Positions 9,542 through 16,492 of a stretch of 64,000 nucleotides of DNA are shown one piece after another. A model generated the notes under the pieces. That model worked only from the letters and a program-made list of their open reading frames with translations. It had not been told where the DNA came from and did no database searches. The translations under genes were made by a program, and so were the position numbers. The DNA is from Gemelliphila palaticanis (GTDB lineage: Bacteria > Bacillota > Bacilli > Staphylococcales > Gemellaceae), in NCBI GenBank assembly GCA_013415235.1, contig JACBYF010000003.1:62001-126000 (forward strand). Direction: 5' to 3'. Numbering within the stretch: position 1 is the stretch's first letter; every line of letters begins with the position of its first letter.

Positions 9542-9567
9542 TTATTTCCCGTTTATTTCCCGGAAAT
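9542..9567. repeat. Tandem TTATTTCCCG repeats and a small palindrome in the nrdI leader
   Basis: TTATTTCCCG occurs at 9542-9551 and 9553-9562, an 11-bp period (one helical turn). The second copy continues into the palindrome ATTTCC-C-GGAAAT (9555-9567). The block lies between the nrdI -10 box and start codon. It does not match the NrdR box consensus as I know it. Confidence 0.6.
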
Positions 9568-9584
9568 TTAAAAGCTTTTTTAAT

Positions 9585-9613
9585 ATTATATACTTTTATT
9601 TTTTATTTTTCAA
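9585..9613 (-). promoter_or_regulatory. Promoter of nrdIEF
   Basis: Read on the minus strand: -35 TTGAAA (9613-9608), 17-bp spacer, -10 TATAAT (9590-9585). The predicted start leaves a leader of about 70 nt containing the TTATTTCCCG repeats. Confidence 0.8.
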
Positions 9614-9619
9614 CTATTA

Positions 9620-9950
9620 ATATTCCAATTTTATTTTATAACTATATTTGAATGAATAAAGCTGAAATTACAATATTAACAAACTATTTATATAAAAAAA
9701 TTTTTTACAATAATTATTTCAAAAAAATTATAAAGACTCAAAAAACGTTTCTAAATACTGATTTAAAAGCATTCTATTTTATTTAAAAAATAATTTTATT
9801 TTCTTACTTTTAAAAAATTTTTTTATTATTATTTTATAAAAAAATAAACCCCTAAATATTAATAAAGTAATTATTTTATTAATCATTTAACAAAGAAATC
9901 ATTAATGTCAATATTATAAAGAATAATTAATATCTTATTTCCTTAAAATA
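9620..9950. other. AT-rich intergenic stretch without a gene
   Basis: Nearly pure A/T, with no plausible coding frame or ribosome site. A weak AT-only hairpin (ATTAATAAA / TTTTATTAAT, about 9858-9884) may help end cupin transcription on the minus strand. No NrdR box was recognised. Confidence 0.6.
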
Positions 9951-10448
9951 TTAACCTAATTTCTCATATGCAAGTTTATCTATTATCTCTTTTTCATCTG
10001 GATATTTTTCTAACAATTCTTTTTTAGTAAACAATTCAAAATCTTCAAAACTAAAAGCAGGACTAACTACACAAGATACTATAGAAAAATCATCTTTGTT
10101 AGTACTTTCTACAGTTGATCCAAAAATAGCACCTTTTGGTACTGTATATTGAAGAACTTCCCCTTCTCCAAAACCTAAAGAAACTTTTTTATACTTACCC
10201 TCTTCTGTCAAAATATGAACAGTAAGAGAAGATCCTCCATGATAAAACCATATTTCATCAGATTTTAATCTATGAAAATGTGATGGATTACTAGCAGTTA
10301 ATAAAAATAGAATACTAGAAGATAAATGTCTAACTCTACCATCTTCTAACGCAACTTTTTCATCTGTTAAATAAGTTTGTCTATAAAAACCACCCTCAAC
10401 ATGAGGCAGTAACTCTAATTTTTCTACATAATATTTATAATCTTCCAT
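9951..10448 (-). CDS. Cupin superfamily protein (DUF985 type)
   Basis: A single-domain cupin of 165 residues. The N-terminal HVEGGFYRQTYLTDE and the central SHFHRLKSDEIWFYHGGSSL are the metal/ligand-binding histidine and aromatic segments characteristic of the Cupin_5/DUF985 family; GVGEG-like and CVVSPAFSFEDFELF follow. These proteins are small cytosolic beta-barrels whose substrates are mostly unknown. AAAGAGG precedes the ATG. The gene stands alone between nrdI (same strand) and the divergent NTPase operon. No specific reaction is inferred. Confidence 0.88.
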   Translation of the reverse strand: MEDYKYYVEKLELLPHVEGGFYRQTYLTDEKVALEDGRVRHLSSSILFLLTASNPSHFHRLKSDEIWFYHGGSSLTVHILTEEGKYKKVSLGFGEGEVLQYTVPKGAIFGSTVESTNKDDFSIVSCVVSPAFSFEDFELFTKKELLEKYPDEKEIIDKLAYEKLG

Positions 10449-10560
10449 AATTTCATTATCCTCTTTTTTTAATATTAAAATAATTATAAAATATTTTAAA
10501 TTAAAAAGATAGTTAATATAAATTAAATAACATAAATTTATTTTTTCTACTTTGAAAATG

Positions 10561-10569
10561 TGTTATAAT
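10561..10569 (+). promoter_or_regulatory. Extended -10 promoter of the NTPase-nadK-rlu operon
   Basis: TGtTATAAT is a perfect extended -10. No good -35 is present (T-rich at the expected place). The start of the 10615 gene lies about 45 bp further on. Confidence 0.6.
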
Positions 10570-10614
10570 TTAAACATGTGATTTTTATTATGAATTTATT
10601 GGAAAGGAGGATAT

Positions 10615-11157
10615 ATGTATAAAGATAATATAAAGCCCAAAAAGGGTGATGTGGTGAAAATTATAGCATATAAACACGATGGTTCCGTTCATCGTATATG
10701 GCATAAAAACACCGTATTAGAAGCTAATGATCAAGTAGTGATATTAGCAAACAACAAAACATCTGTAACAGAATTTGATTGTAGAACGTGGGTAACTAAA
10801 GAAATGGCTTTAGTATATTTTCACGCTGACTGCTGGTTTAATATAGTATGTATGTTTAGAGAAGATGGTATTCATTATTATTGTAACTTAAGTTCTCCTT
10901 TTGCATCTGACATTGACGGTATTAAGTATATTGACTATGACCTAGATATTAAAAAATATCCGGACGGAAAATATTTCTTACTAGATGAAGATGAGTACAA
11001 CCAACATAAAAAATTATATAATTATGATGGAGACTTGGACAAAATAATTAGATACAACTTAGAAAAACTGCAAAGTTGGATTGAAGATAACAAAGGTCCA
11101 TTTTCTAAAGAATTTACTAAAGTATGGATAGAAAATTACAACAATATTATAAAGTAG
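10615..11157 (+). CDS. Nucleoside tri-/diphosphate phosphatase (DUF402 family, Ntdp/YgaC-like)
   Basis: A DUF402 protein of 180 residues. The family fold is a beta barrel that holds a divalent metal and hydrolyses NTPs and NDPs in the Staphylococcus homologue. Typical stretches are VHRIWHKNTVLEAND near residues 26-40, WVTKEMALVYFHADCWFNIV near 60-80, and GIKYIDYDLDIKKYPDGK with the acidic metal-binding residues. The AAGGAGG site is ideal. It is followed by nadK after only six bases, so it heads a three-gene operon with nadK and a pseudouridine synthase. The cellular role is inferred only from homologues. Confidence 0.85.
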   Translation: MYKDNIKPKKGDVVKIIAYKHDGSVHRIWHKNTVLEANDQVVILANNKTSVTEFDCRTWVTKEMALVYFHADCWFNIVCMFREDGIHYYCNLSSPFASDIDGIKYIDYDLDIKKYPDGKYFLLDEDEYNQHKKLYNYDGDLDKIIRYNLEKLQSWIEDNKGPFSKEFTKVWIENYNNIIK

Positions 11158-11163
11158 GTATTT

Positions 11164-11976
11164 ATGTTAACAGGAAAATTTTCAATAGTATTTAGAGATG
11201 ATGATTACACAAAAACTATAAAAAAAGAAATTAAAAGTTTTCTTATTAAATATGGATTAGAATATGACGAAAAAAATCCAGAATATGTTTTTGTAATAGG
11301 TGGTGATGGTACCGTCCTTCATGCCTTTAGAAAATATTTACACATAATTAATGAAGTAAAATTTTTATCTATTCACACCGGACATCTAGGATTTTATACA
11401 GACTATTTGGCAAAAGACTACAAGAAAATTTTTGAAGATATAGCAACCAAAACTCCAAAAATAGAGCAGTATCCTCTAGTAGCAGTAGAAGCATATTGTT
11501 CTAATGGTAAACTATTATCTAAAGATTATGCACTAAACGAAATAACACTAAACAATTCCGTAGGATCTACTTATATAGCAGACATACTAATAGACGGAGA
11601 ACATTTTGAAAGTTTTAGAGGTGACGGAATTTGCATAAGTACTCCTACTGGCTCAACAGCCTACAATAAAAGTTTAGGTGGTGCTGTAATAAATCCTAAT
11701 TTAGATGTATTTCAAGTTACCGAAATAGCTGCTCTAAACAACTTAGTATATAGAACGTTGGGTAATTCAATCGTATTATCAAAAAATGAATTACTAACTA
11801 TAAGACCTAAAGAGCAAAAAAACAACCATAGATTAAATATAGACCAACTATATATAAATTATGAAAATCTAGCAAAAATAGAAGTTACACTTTCCAAAAC
11901 TAAAAAAATATCATTTATGAGATATAACGAAGTAAGTTTTTGGAAAAGAGTAAAAAGATCTTTCATCGGAGAATAG
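11164..11976 (+). CDS. nadK: NAD kinase
   Basis: Phosphorylates NAD to NADP in the cytosol, the only source of NADP(H). The ATP-binding motif GGDGT is at residues 46-50, NEITLNNSVGSTYIADILID and GDGICISTPTGSTAYNKSLG are the conserved NAD-binding strands. At 270 residues it is normal for the short Gram-positive enzyme. It overlaps no gene but its stop is one base from the next start. The order nadK followed by an RluA-family synthase matches yjbN-yjbO in Bacillus. Confidence 0.97.
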   Translation: MLTGKFSIVFRDDDYTKTIKKEIKSFLIKYGLEYDEKNPEYVFVIGGDGTVLHAFRKYLHIINEVKFLSIHTGHLGFYTDYLAKDYKKIFEDIATKTPKIEQYPLVAVEAYCSNGKLLSKDYALNEITLNNSVGSTYIADILIDGEHFESFRGDGICISTPTGSTAYNKSLGGAVINPNLDVFQVTEIAALNNLVYRTLGNSIVLSKNELLTIRPKEQKNNHRLNIDQLYINYENLAKIEVTLSKTKKISFMRYNEVSFWKRVKRSFIGE

Positions 11977-11977
11977 T

Positions 11978-12841
11978 ATGAAATTAAAATTTATCGTAAA
12001 AGAACAAATTCTTCTAAGAGAATTTTTAATAAAAAACGAAATTTCTAAAAAAACATTAACTCGTATAAAATTTGATAAAGATGGAAGTATTAAAGTAAAC
12101 GGACAAAAACAAAATGTCCGTTTTTTACTTAATACATATGACTCGGTAGAAATAACATTACCGAGTGAACAATTTAGTGATAGCGTAAGATTTATAAATA
12201 AAAAAATAAATATACTTTATGAAGATGAGTATTTATTAGTAGTAGATAAACCTAAAAACCTACCGACAATACCATCAAGAAACAACGAAGATGACTCATT
12301 GTTAGAATACATAAACTATTATTTTAAAAATAACTACTACACTACCATTCCTCACATCGTTACTCGCTTGGATAAAAATACTAGCGGTATAGTATTCGTT
12401 GCCAAACATCGCCATGTCCACGCAATGTTTAACAACGTAAAATTTGAAAAATACTATTTAGCATTAGCACACGGTAAAACTCCCGATAATATAATTATAG
12501 AAGCCAATATAGCACGAGAAGAAAATAGTATCATAACTAGAAAAGTAGATGCATATGGAGATTATGCAAAAACAGAATTAACAACTATAAAATACATTCA
12601 AGATAAAAACTGTAGCCTTATCAAATTAAAACTCTTTACCGGTAGGACTCATCAGATAAGAGTTCATTGTAAACATATAGGTCATCCTTTATTAGGTGAC
12701 GAACTTTACGGTGGCAATACCCTTTACATAAAAAGACAAGCTCTACACTGCAATAACATAATATTTCAGCATCCTATAACAAAAAAAGAAATAAATATAA
12801 TAAGCGAATTACATAATGATATGAAAAACTTAATTAAATAA
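11978..12841 (+). CDS. RluA-family RNA pseudouridine synthase
   Basis: Isomerises uridines to pseudouridine in RNA, probably rRNA. The catalytic motif TRLDKNTSG places the nucleophilic aspartate at residue 132, and GRTHQIRVHCKHIGHPLLGD is the conserved RluA/D C-terminal signature. About residues 1-70 form an S4-like RNA-binding segment (LREFLIKNEISKKTLTRIK). Length 287 residues is usual. The ATG follows the nadK stop immediately and uses GGAG inside the end of nadK, so translation is coupled. The exact target base cannot be told from sequence. Confidence 0.93.
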   Translation: MKLKFIVKEQILLREFLIKNEISKKTLTRIKFDKDGSIKVNGQKQNVRFLLNTYDSVEITLPSEQFSDSVRFINKKINILYEDEYLLVVDKPKNLPTIPSRNNEDDSLLEYINYYFKNNYYTTIPHIVTRLDKNTSGIVFVAKHRHVHAMFNNVKFEKYYLALAHGKTPDNIIIEANIAREENSIITRKVDAYGDYAKTELTTIKYIQDKNCSLIKLKLFTGRTHQIRVHCKHIGHPLLGDELYGGNTLYIKRQALHCNNIIFQHPITKKEINIISELHNDMKNLIK

Positions 12842-12845
12842 ATTA

Positions 12846-12876
12846 AAAAACAGGCATTTTTTATGCTTGTTTTTTT
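12846..12876 (+). terminator. Terminator of the NTPase-nadK-rlu operon
   Basis: ACAGGCAT pairs with ATGCTTGT (one G-U pair) around a five-T loop, then a run of seven T. Confidence 0.85.
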
Positions 12877-12884
12877 ATAATGTC

Positions 12885-12913
12885 TTGAAAAATATATTTT
12901 ATTATGATATCAT
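12885..12913 (+). promoter_or_regulatory. Promoter of the SPFH-RHH operon
   Basis: -35 TTGAAA (12885-12890), 17-bp spacer, -10 TATCAT (12908-12913). The -10 hexamer is inside the 25-bp palindrome, so a protein bound there would block the polymerase. Confidence 0.65.
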
Positions 12914-12926
12914 AATGATATCATAA
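12902..12926. promoter_or_regulatory. 25-bp perfect palindrome, candidate operator
   Basis: TTATGATATCAT (12902-12913) mirrors ATGATATCATAA (12915-12926) around a single A. It can also be read as two copies of TGATATCATAA in tandem with an 11-bp period. Tandem short palindromes one helical turn apart are the usual target form of ribbon-helix-helix repressors, and the operon encodes one. Confidence 0.75.
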
Positions 12927-12949
12927 TAAAATATAAAGGAGTTTTCAAT

Positions 12950-13876
12950 ATGAATACAAATATAAATGTTCAAGAAAAAATAATAAATCCTATTAATGGA
13001 TTTATATCACTATTTACTTCTCTTGCATTATTTACAGCAGCTGGAACTTTAATATACCTTAGTATAGAACAAAACAACAACTTGTTTAGAATAATAGCTG
13101 CCATAATTTTTATAGTAGGCGCTTTACTTTTAGCTGGTTTAAAAATATTAAAACCTAATGAAGCATTGGTACTAGTTATGTTTGGTAAATATTATGGCAC
13201 AATTAAAAAACCAGGTTTCTATTTCGTAAACCCATTTGCTACATCAGCACTTAGCGCAAACTTACCTAGTAAAAGAAAAGTTTCTTTAAAAACTATGACT
13301 ATAAATAAAGAAAAACAAAAAGTTAACGATCTACTAGGTAATCCTATACTAATAGGAGCTGTTGTTATATGGCGAGTAGTAAATCCTACAAAAGTTGTAT
13401 TTTCTGTAGAAAATTACAAAGAATACTTAACTATACAATCAGAATCTACTATTAGAAACATAGCTAGACTTTATCCTTATGACCAATTTGAAGAAGATGA
13501 AAGTCTAGATAAAAACGAAAAAACATTACGTGGTAGCTCACAAGAAATAGCTGATAGAATGCGACAAGAATTACAAGAAAGAGTAGAAGATGCTGGACTA
13601 TATGTAGAAGACGTTAGAATAACAGACCTTGCCTACTCTGAAGAAATAGCAGCAGCAATGCTTCAAAGACAACAAGCTGTAGCAATAATCTCTGCTAGAA
13701 AAAAAATAGTAGAAGGTGCTGTAGGTATGGTAAACACAGCTTTAGAACAACTTGATAGAGATAACATAGTAGTACTAGATGAAGAACGTAAAGCAGCAAT
13801 GGTTAGTAATTTATTAGTAGTTTTATGTAGCAATAAAGATGCCAATCCAGTAATTAATAGTGGAAGCATATACTAA
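12950..13876 (+). CDS. SPFH/Band 7 domain membrane protein
   Basis: A 308-residue membrane protein. Two hydrophobic segments lie at about residues 16-40 and 46-64, followed by an SPFH (stomatin/prohibitin/flotillin) domain from about residue 68 (KPNEALVLVMFGKYYGTIKKPGFYFVNP) to 250, with the late TDLAYSEEIAAAMLQRQQA helix typical of the family. SPFH proteins oligomerise into membrane rings or microdomains and often hold partner enzymes; the partner here is unknown. AAAGGAG lies well before the ATG. The stop codon overlaps the start of the RHH gene (TAATG), so the two proteins are coupled. Widespread pairing, function undescribed to my knowledge. Confidence 0.9.
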   Translation: MNTNINVQEKIINPINGFISLFTSLALFTAAGTLIYLSIEQNNNLFRIIAAIIFIVGALLLAGLKILKPNEALVLVMFGKYYGTIKKPGFYFVNPFATSALSANLPSKRKVSLKTMTINKEKQKVNDLLGNPILIGAVVIWRVVNPTKVVFSVENYKEYLTIQSESTIRNIARLYPYDQFEEDESLDKNEKTLRGSSQEIADRMRQELQERVEDAGLYVEDVRITDLAYSEEIAAAMLQRQQAVAIISARKKIVEGAVGMVNTALEQLDRDNIVVLDEERKAAMVSNLLVVLCSNKDANPVINSGSIY

Positions 13877-14142
13877 TGAAAAATATTGACGAAAAAAAAC
13901 TAGCTGAAAGGGAAGAAAAATTACTAGCTAAAATTAAAGAAATAGAAGATAAAGAAAAAGAACTTATAAAAAAACAAAAAGAATTAAAAGATAAAGAAAA
14001 AGCTAAAAAACAAGTTCTTTTAAGATTAGCACCATCTCTTTGGGAAGACCTAGCAAGATGGGCTGAAGAAGACTTGCGTTCAATAAATAGTCAAATAGAA
14101 TTTCTATTAAGAGAAGCTGTTAAACAAAAATTCAAAAAGTAA
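13876..14142 (+). CDS. Coiled-coil ribbon-helix-helix protein coupled to the SPFH gene
   Basis: 88 residues. Residues 1-50 are an unbroken Lys/Glu-rich coiled coil. About residues 51-85 read as a ribbon-helix-helix unit: strand VLLRLAP, helix SLWEDLARWAEEDLRS, helix INSQIEFLLREAVKQK. This resembles the Arc/CopG-type DNA-binding fold, or the HicB-antitoxin-like C-terminus that databases attach to SPFH partners. The ATG shares its A with the SPFH stop. It may bind the palindrome at 12902-12926 and autoregulate, or tether SPFH assemblies to DNA; both are inference. No toxin gene is adjacent. Confidence 0.82.
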   Translation: MKNIDEKKLAEREEKLLAKIKEIEDKEKELIKKQKELKDKEKAKKQVLLRLAPSLWEDLARWAEEDLRSINSQIEFLLREAVKQKFKK

Positions 14143-14165
14143 TTATATTAATTTTAAAGTATCTA

Positions 14166-14174
14166 TGATATAAT
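14166..14174 (+). promoter_or_regulatory. Extended -10 promoter of the coiled-coil gene
   Basis: TGaTATAAT is a perfect extended -10, 30 bp before the ATG at 14204; the -35 is weak. Confidence 0.55.
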
Positions 14175-14203
14175 AAATAATTATACTAAAGAGGTGAAGA
14201 ATA

Positions 14204-14791
14204 ATGGGAAAAATATCTAAATTATTAGTTGCAGGATTAGGATTTTATGCTTACAAATACTATTCTAAAAGACCTGAAAAATTAGAGGAACATAAAGGAT
14301 TACTTAAAGAAAAATTAAACAATTCTATAAAATATTCAAAAGATATAGTTGAAAACACTAAAGAAAATGGTGTTTCATCTTCTGCAGAAATTTTAAAAAA
14401 TGATTTTGAAAAAGTAGTTAACAATAGTTACGATAAAGTACAAACTAAAGTTAACGAAACTGTAGAATTTGGAAAACAACTTTCTAGTGATGCACAAGAA
14501 GTAAAAGATAACGTTATAGAAGTTAAAGAACAAGGGATAGAACTTTCTGCAAATACAAATTCTGCTTCTAAAATAGTAAAAGAAGAATTATTGCCAAAAG
14601 TTGAAGAATACAAAGAAGAAGCTAAAAATATTATAGAGAACATAACAGATAAAGTTAAAGAAATAAAAGATACTATAAACACTGATAAAGTTTCTGAAAA
14701 AATATCTGACTTTAAAGAAAAAGTAGAAGAAACTGTTAGCAACACTAAAGAAACACTAAACAACATTACAAAAAAATCAGAAGATAAATAG
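14204..14791 (+). CDS. Membrane-anchored coiled-coil protein (paralogue of 16493-17218)
   Basis: 195 residues. Residues 4-18 are a hydrophobic N-terminal anchor (KISKLLVAGLGFYAYKYY), followed by an almost continuous, charged helical region rich in Lys, Glu, Val and Asn with heptad spacing, similar in style to YtxH or apolipoprotein-like stress proteins. The N-terminal 45 residues match those of the 241-residue protein at 16493-17218 (MGKI, then a hydrophobic stretch, then HKGLLKEKLN versus HKDLFKEKLN), so they are paralogues. GAGGTG precedes the ATG. The LPNTG mini-protein gene follows after 20 bp, probably cotranscribed. Function unknown. Confidence 0.8.
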   Translation: MGKISKLLVAGLGFYAYKYYSKRPEKLEEHKGLLKEKLNNSIKYSKDIVENTKENGVSSSAEILKNDFEKVVNNSYDKVQTKVNETVEFGKQLSSDAQEVKDNVIEVKEQGIELSANTNSASKIVKEELLPKVEEYKEEAKNIIENITDKVKEIKDTINTDKVSEKISDFKEKVEETVSNTKETLNNITKKSEDK

Positions 14792-14811
14792 TAATAATTC
14801 AAGGAGAAAAT

Positions 14812-14943
14812 ATGTATTTACTAAGCAGTACTCTGCCAAATACTGGAGAAGCTATTAAAAATTACGGACCTTATCTAGGTGGTCTTATAATAGTAGGAAT
14901 TATCATCTTTTTAATATACAGAAAGAAAAAAGATGATAAATAA
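14812..14943 (+). CDS. 43-residue mini-protein with LPXTG sorting signal
   Basis: A short frame with a strong AAGGAG ribosome site eight bases before its ATG. The product begins MYLLSSTLPNTGEA, continues with KNYGPYLGG, then a hydrophobic segment LIIVGIIIFLIY and ends RKKKDDK. LPNTG plus a membrane segment plus a basic tail is a complete sortase A sorting signal, but there is no signal peptide or surface domain in front of it. It follows the coiled-coil gene by 20 bp. It may be a real small sortase substrate or inhibitor, or the reinitiated tail of a lost surface protein. The reading frame and signal are certain; the function is not. Confidence 0.72.
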   Translation: MYLLSSTLPNTGEAIKNYGPYLGGLIIVGIIIFLIYRKKKDDK

Positions 14944-14963
14944 AATTTATAACTAATAAAAAC

Positions 14964-15005
14964 ATAAAGCACAAGATTTCAAAATAATGTTATCTTGTGC
15001 TTTAT
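14964..15005. terminator. Bidirectional hairpin after the mini-protein gene
   Basis: ATAAAGCACAAGAT pairs perfectly with ATCTTGTGCTTTAT (14 bp). The better T run (GTTTTTATT) is on the minus strand, so it may also end the transcript from the pyruvate-kinase-like gene. Confidence 0.75.
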
Positions 15006-15125
15006 ATGCGTCTATCAAAAGTTTTGTGTATAGTTTCAAATTAGTATAAAATTTAGGTGGGCTCTGTGAAATAAACTCTGTAAATTCCTTGAACTGCTAA
15101 AATGAAATAATTTATTTTAAACTTT

Positions 15126-15175
15126 TATAGTACTATTATCTACTCTATTGGTAATGAACTGATAATAGTACTATA
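15126..15175. repeat. Perfect 15-bp inverted repeat of unknown role
   Basis: TATAGTACTATTATC (15126-15140) pairs with GATAATAGTACTATA (15161-15175) across a 20-nt loop. Neither side has a T run, so it is a poor terminator. It follows a short direct repeat CTCTGTRAAWT (15062-15072 and 15076-15086) in an otherwise gene-free gap. Confidence 0.6.
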
Positions 15176-15205
15176 TCAATACATATTATTTTAGAATATT
15201 AATTA

Positions 15206-16354
15206 TTATTCTACCTCTCTTACAGTTATAAAGTCTGTAGGCATATAATTTCCTTTTTTAGAATCTCCTCCTAAAGTAATCAAAACATAATCCCCTTTAT
15301 TAGCTAGATTATTTACTTTAGAAAGTTTTGGAGCATTTAAAATCATACTTTCCATATCTAATAACTTACTTTCTATATCTGTGTAAACACCCCATGTAAG
15401 TGCCAATTTTCTAGCAGTAGAATTATCTGGAACAACAGCTAAAATAGTTGAGTTAGGTCGATACTTGGCTATAAATTTTGCAGTATTTCCTGTTTTTGTA
15501 TATGTTACTATATTTTTGGCATTTGTTTTATCTATTAAATATTTAGTAGTCATACTCATTGCATGAGCTACTCCCATACCTTCTTTTTTATAATTTTTTA
15601 TATCATTTTCTAACTCATAACTCTTGTCTATATACTGAACAATCCTATTAACAGTAGATAAAGCTTCTTCCGGATAGTAGCCAGTTGCAGTTTCTTCAAT
15701 AAGCATAATAGCATCAACTCCGTCTATAGTAGCATTAGCAACATCTGAAACCTCTGCTCTAGTAGGTCTAGGATTATAAACCATAGATTGAAGCATTTGT
15801 GTAGTTAAAATAACTTCTTTTCCATAATAATTAGATTTTTTTATAACCTCTTTTTGAACTATAGGTAAATCTTCTAAAGGATAGTCCATACCAAGTTCAT
15901 CCCTATTTATCATTATGCTATCTGCGTAATTTAATATTTCATCAATATTCTCAACAGCCTCTCTACTATCTATTTTAACAATTAGCTTTATTGAATTATC
16001 TCTTTTATATATGTAATCTTTTAATGTAGAAATTTCATTTACTCCATTTATAAATGGAGTAGCAATAAAATCAACCTCTTCTTTAACAGCATTATCTACA
16101 TTGTTAAAATCAATTTTTATTAACTTGTATTTATTTTCAGCATATATATGATCTAGGTCATAAACTATAGCTATATTTTTTTTATACTGCTCTCTATATT
16201 TTTTTACGTTCTGTATTCTTTCTGAATTTTCTTCAATACTTCCAAAGTAATTATCAATTAAAATAGCATCTGCTAAATCAGAAGATATTATGTTTTCAAT
16301 TTTATCATCAGTACTAGTACCCAATGTTGCTATAATCTTAACTTTTCTTTTCAT
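15206..16354 (-). CDS. Degenerate pyruvate kinase paralogue, probably not catalytic
   Basis: 382 residues, against about 470-590 for pyruvate kinases. The TIM-barrel is recognisable (KVKIIATLG at the start, TTQMLQSMVYNPRPTRAEVS at 184-203) and so is the C-terminal allosteric domain with YTKTGNTA, which resembles the effector phosphate loop. The B domain that closes over the active site is missing: about 100 residues shrink to some 15 near residues 66-82. The K+/phosphate motif RLNFSHG is replaced by LIDNYFG (32-38), RGDLG by RDELG (151-155) and MLSGET by MLIEET. GTGAGG precedes the ATG. A regulatory or ligand-binding role is inferred. Confidence 0.85.
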   Translation of the reverse strand: MKRKVKIIATLGTSTDDKIENIISSDLADAILIDNYFGSIEENSERIQNVKKYREQYKKNIAIVYDLDHIYAENKYKLIKIDFNNVDNAVKEEVDFIATPFINGVNEISTLKDYIYKRDNSIKLIVKIDSREAVENIDEILNYADSIMINRDELGMDYPLEDLPIVQKEVIKKSNYYGKEVILTTQMLQSMVYNPRPTRAEVSDVANATIDGVDAIMLIEETATGYYPEEALSTVNRIVQYIDKSYELENDIKNYKKEGMGVAHAMSMTTKYLIDKTNAKNIVTYTKTGNTAKFIAKYRPNSTILAVVPDNSTARKLALTWGVYTDIESKLLDMESMILNAPKLSKVNNLANKGDYVLITLGGDSKKGNYMPTDFITVREVE

Positions 16355-16375
16355 TTTAATACCTCACTTTATTTA

Positions 16376-16389
16376 TGCTTACGTTTTCA
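16376..16389 (-). promoter_or_regulatory. cre-like site upstream of the pyruvate-kinase-like gene
   Basis: On the minus strand TGAAAACGTAAGCA matches the cre pattern TGWAANCGNTNWCA at 12 of 14 positions and lies 22 bp before the ATG. This suggests CcpA control but could be chance. Confidence 0.4.
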
Positions 16390-16422
16390 TTTTATCATAA
16401 AAAAAGTATTTTTTCTATAAAA

Positions 16423-16456
16423 AATTGGAACTAAATGTTTAAATTTAGTTCCAATT
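16423..16456 (-). terminator. Terminator of the repeat-containing coiled-coil gene
   Basis: AATTGGAACTAAAT pairs with ATTTAGTTCCAATT (14 bp perfect, six-nt loop). On the minus strand it runs into TTTTTTATAG. Confidence 0.9.
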
Positions 16457-16492
16457 ATATATGCTTATTATTAAAATTTATAAATAATATAA

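Noticed and set aside
13876..14142. Classic toxin-antitoxin pair with the RHH protein as antitoxin
   Set aside because: The coupled upstream gene is an SPFH membrane protein, and no small toxin-like frame lies on either side.
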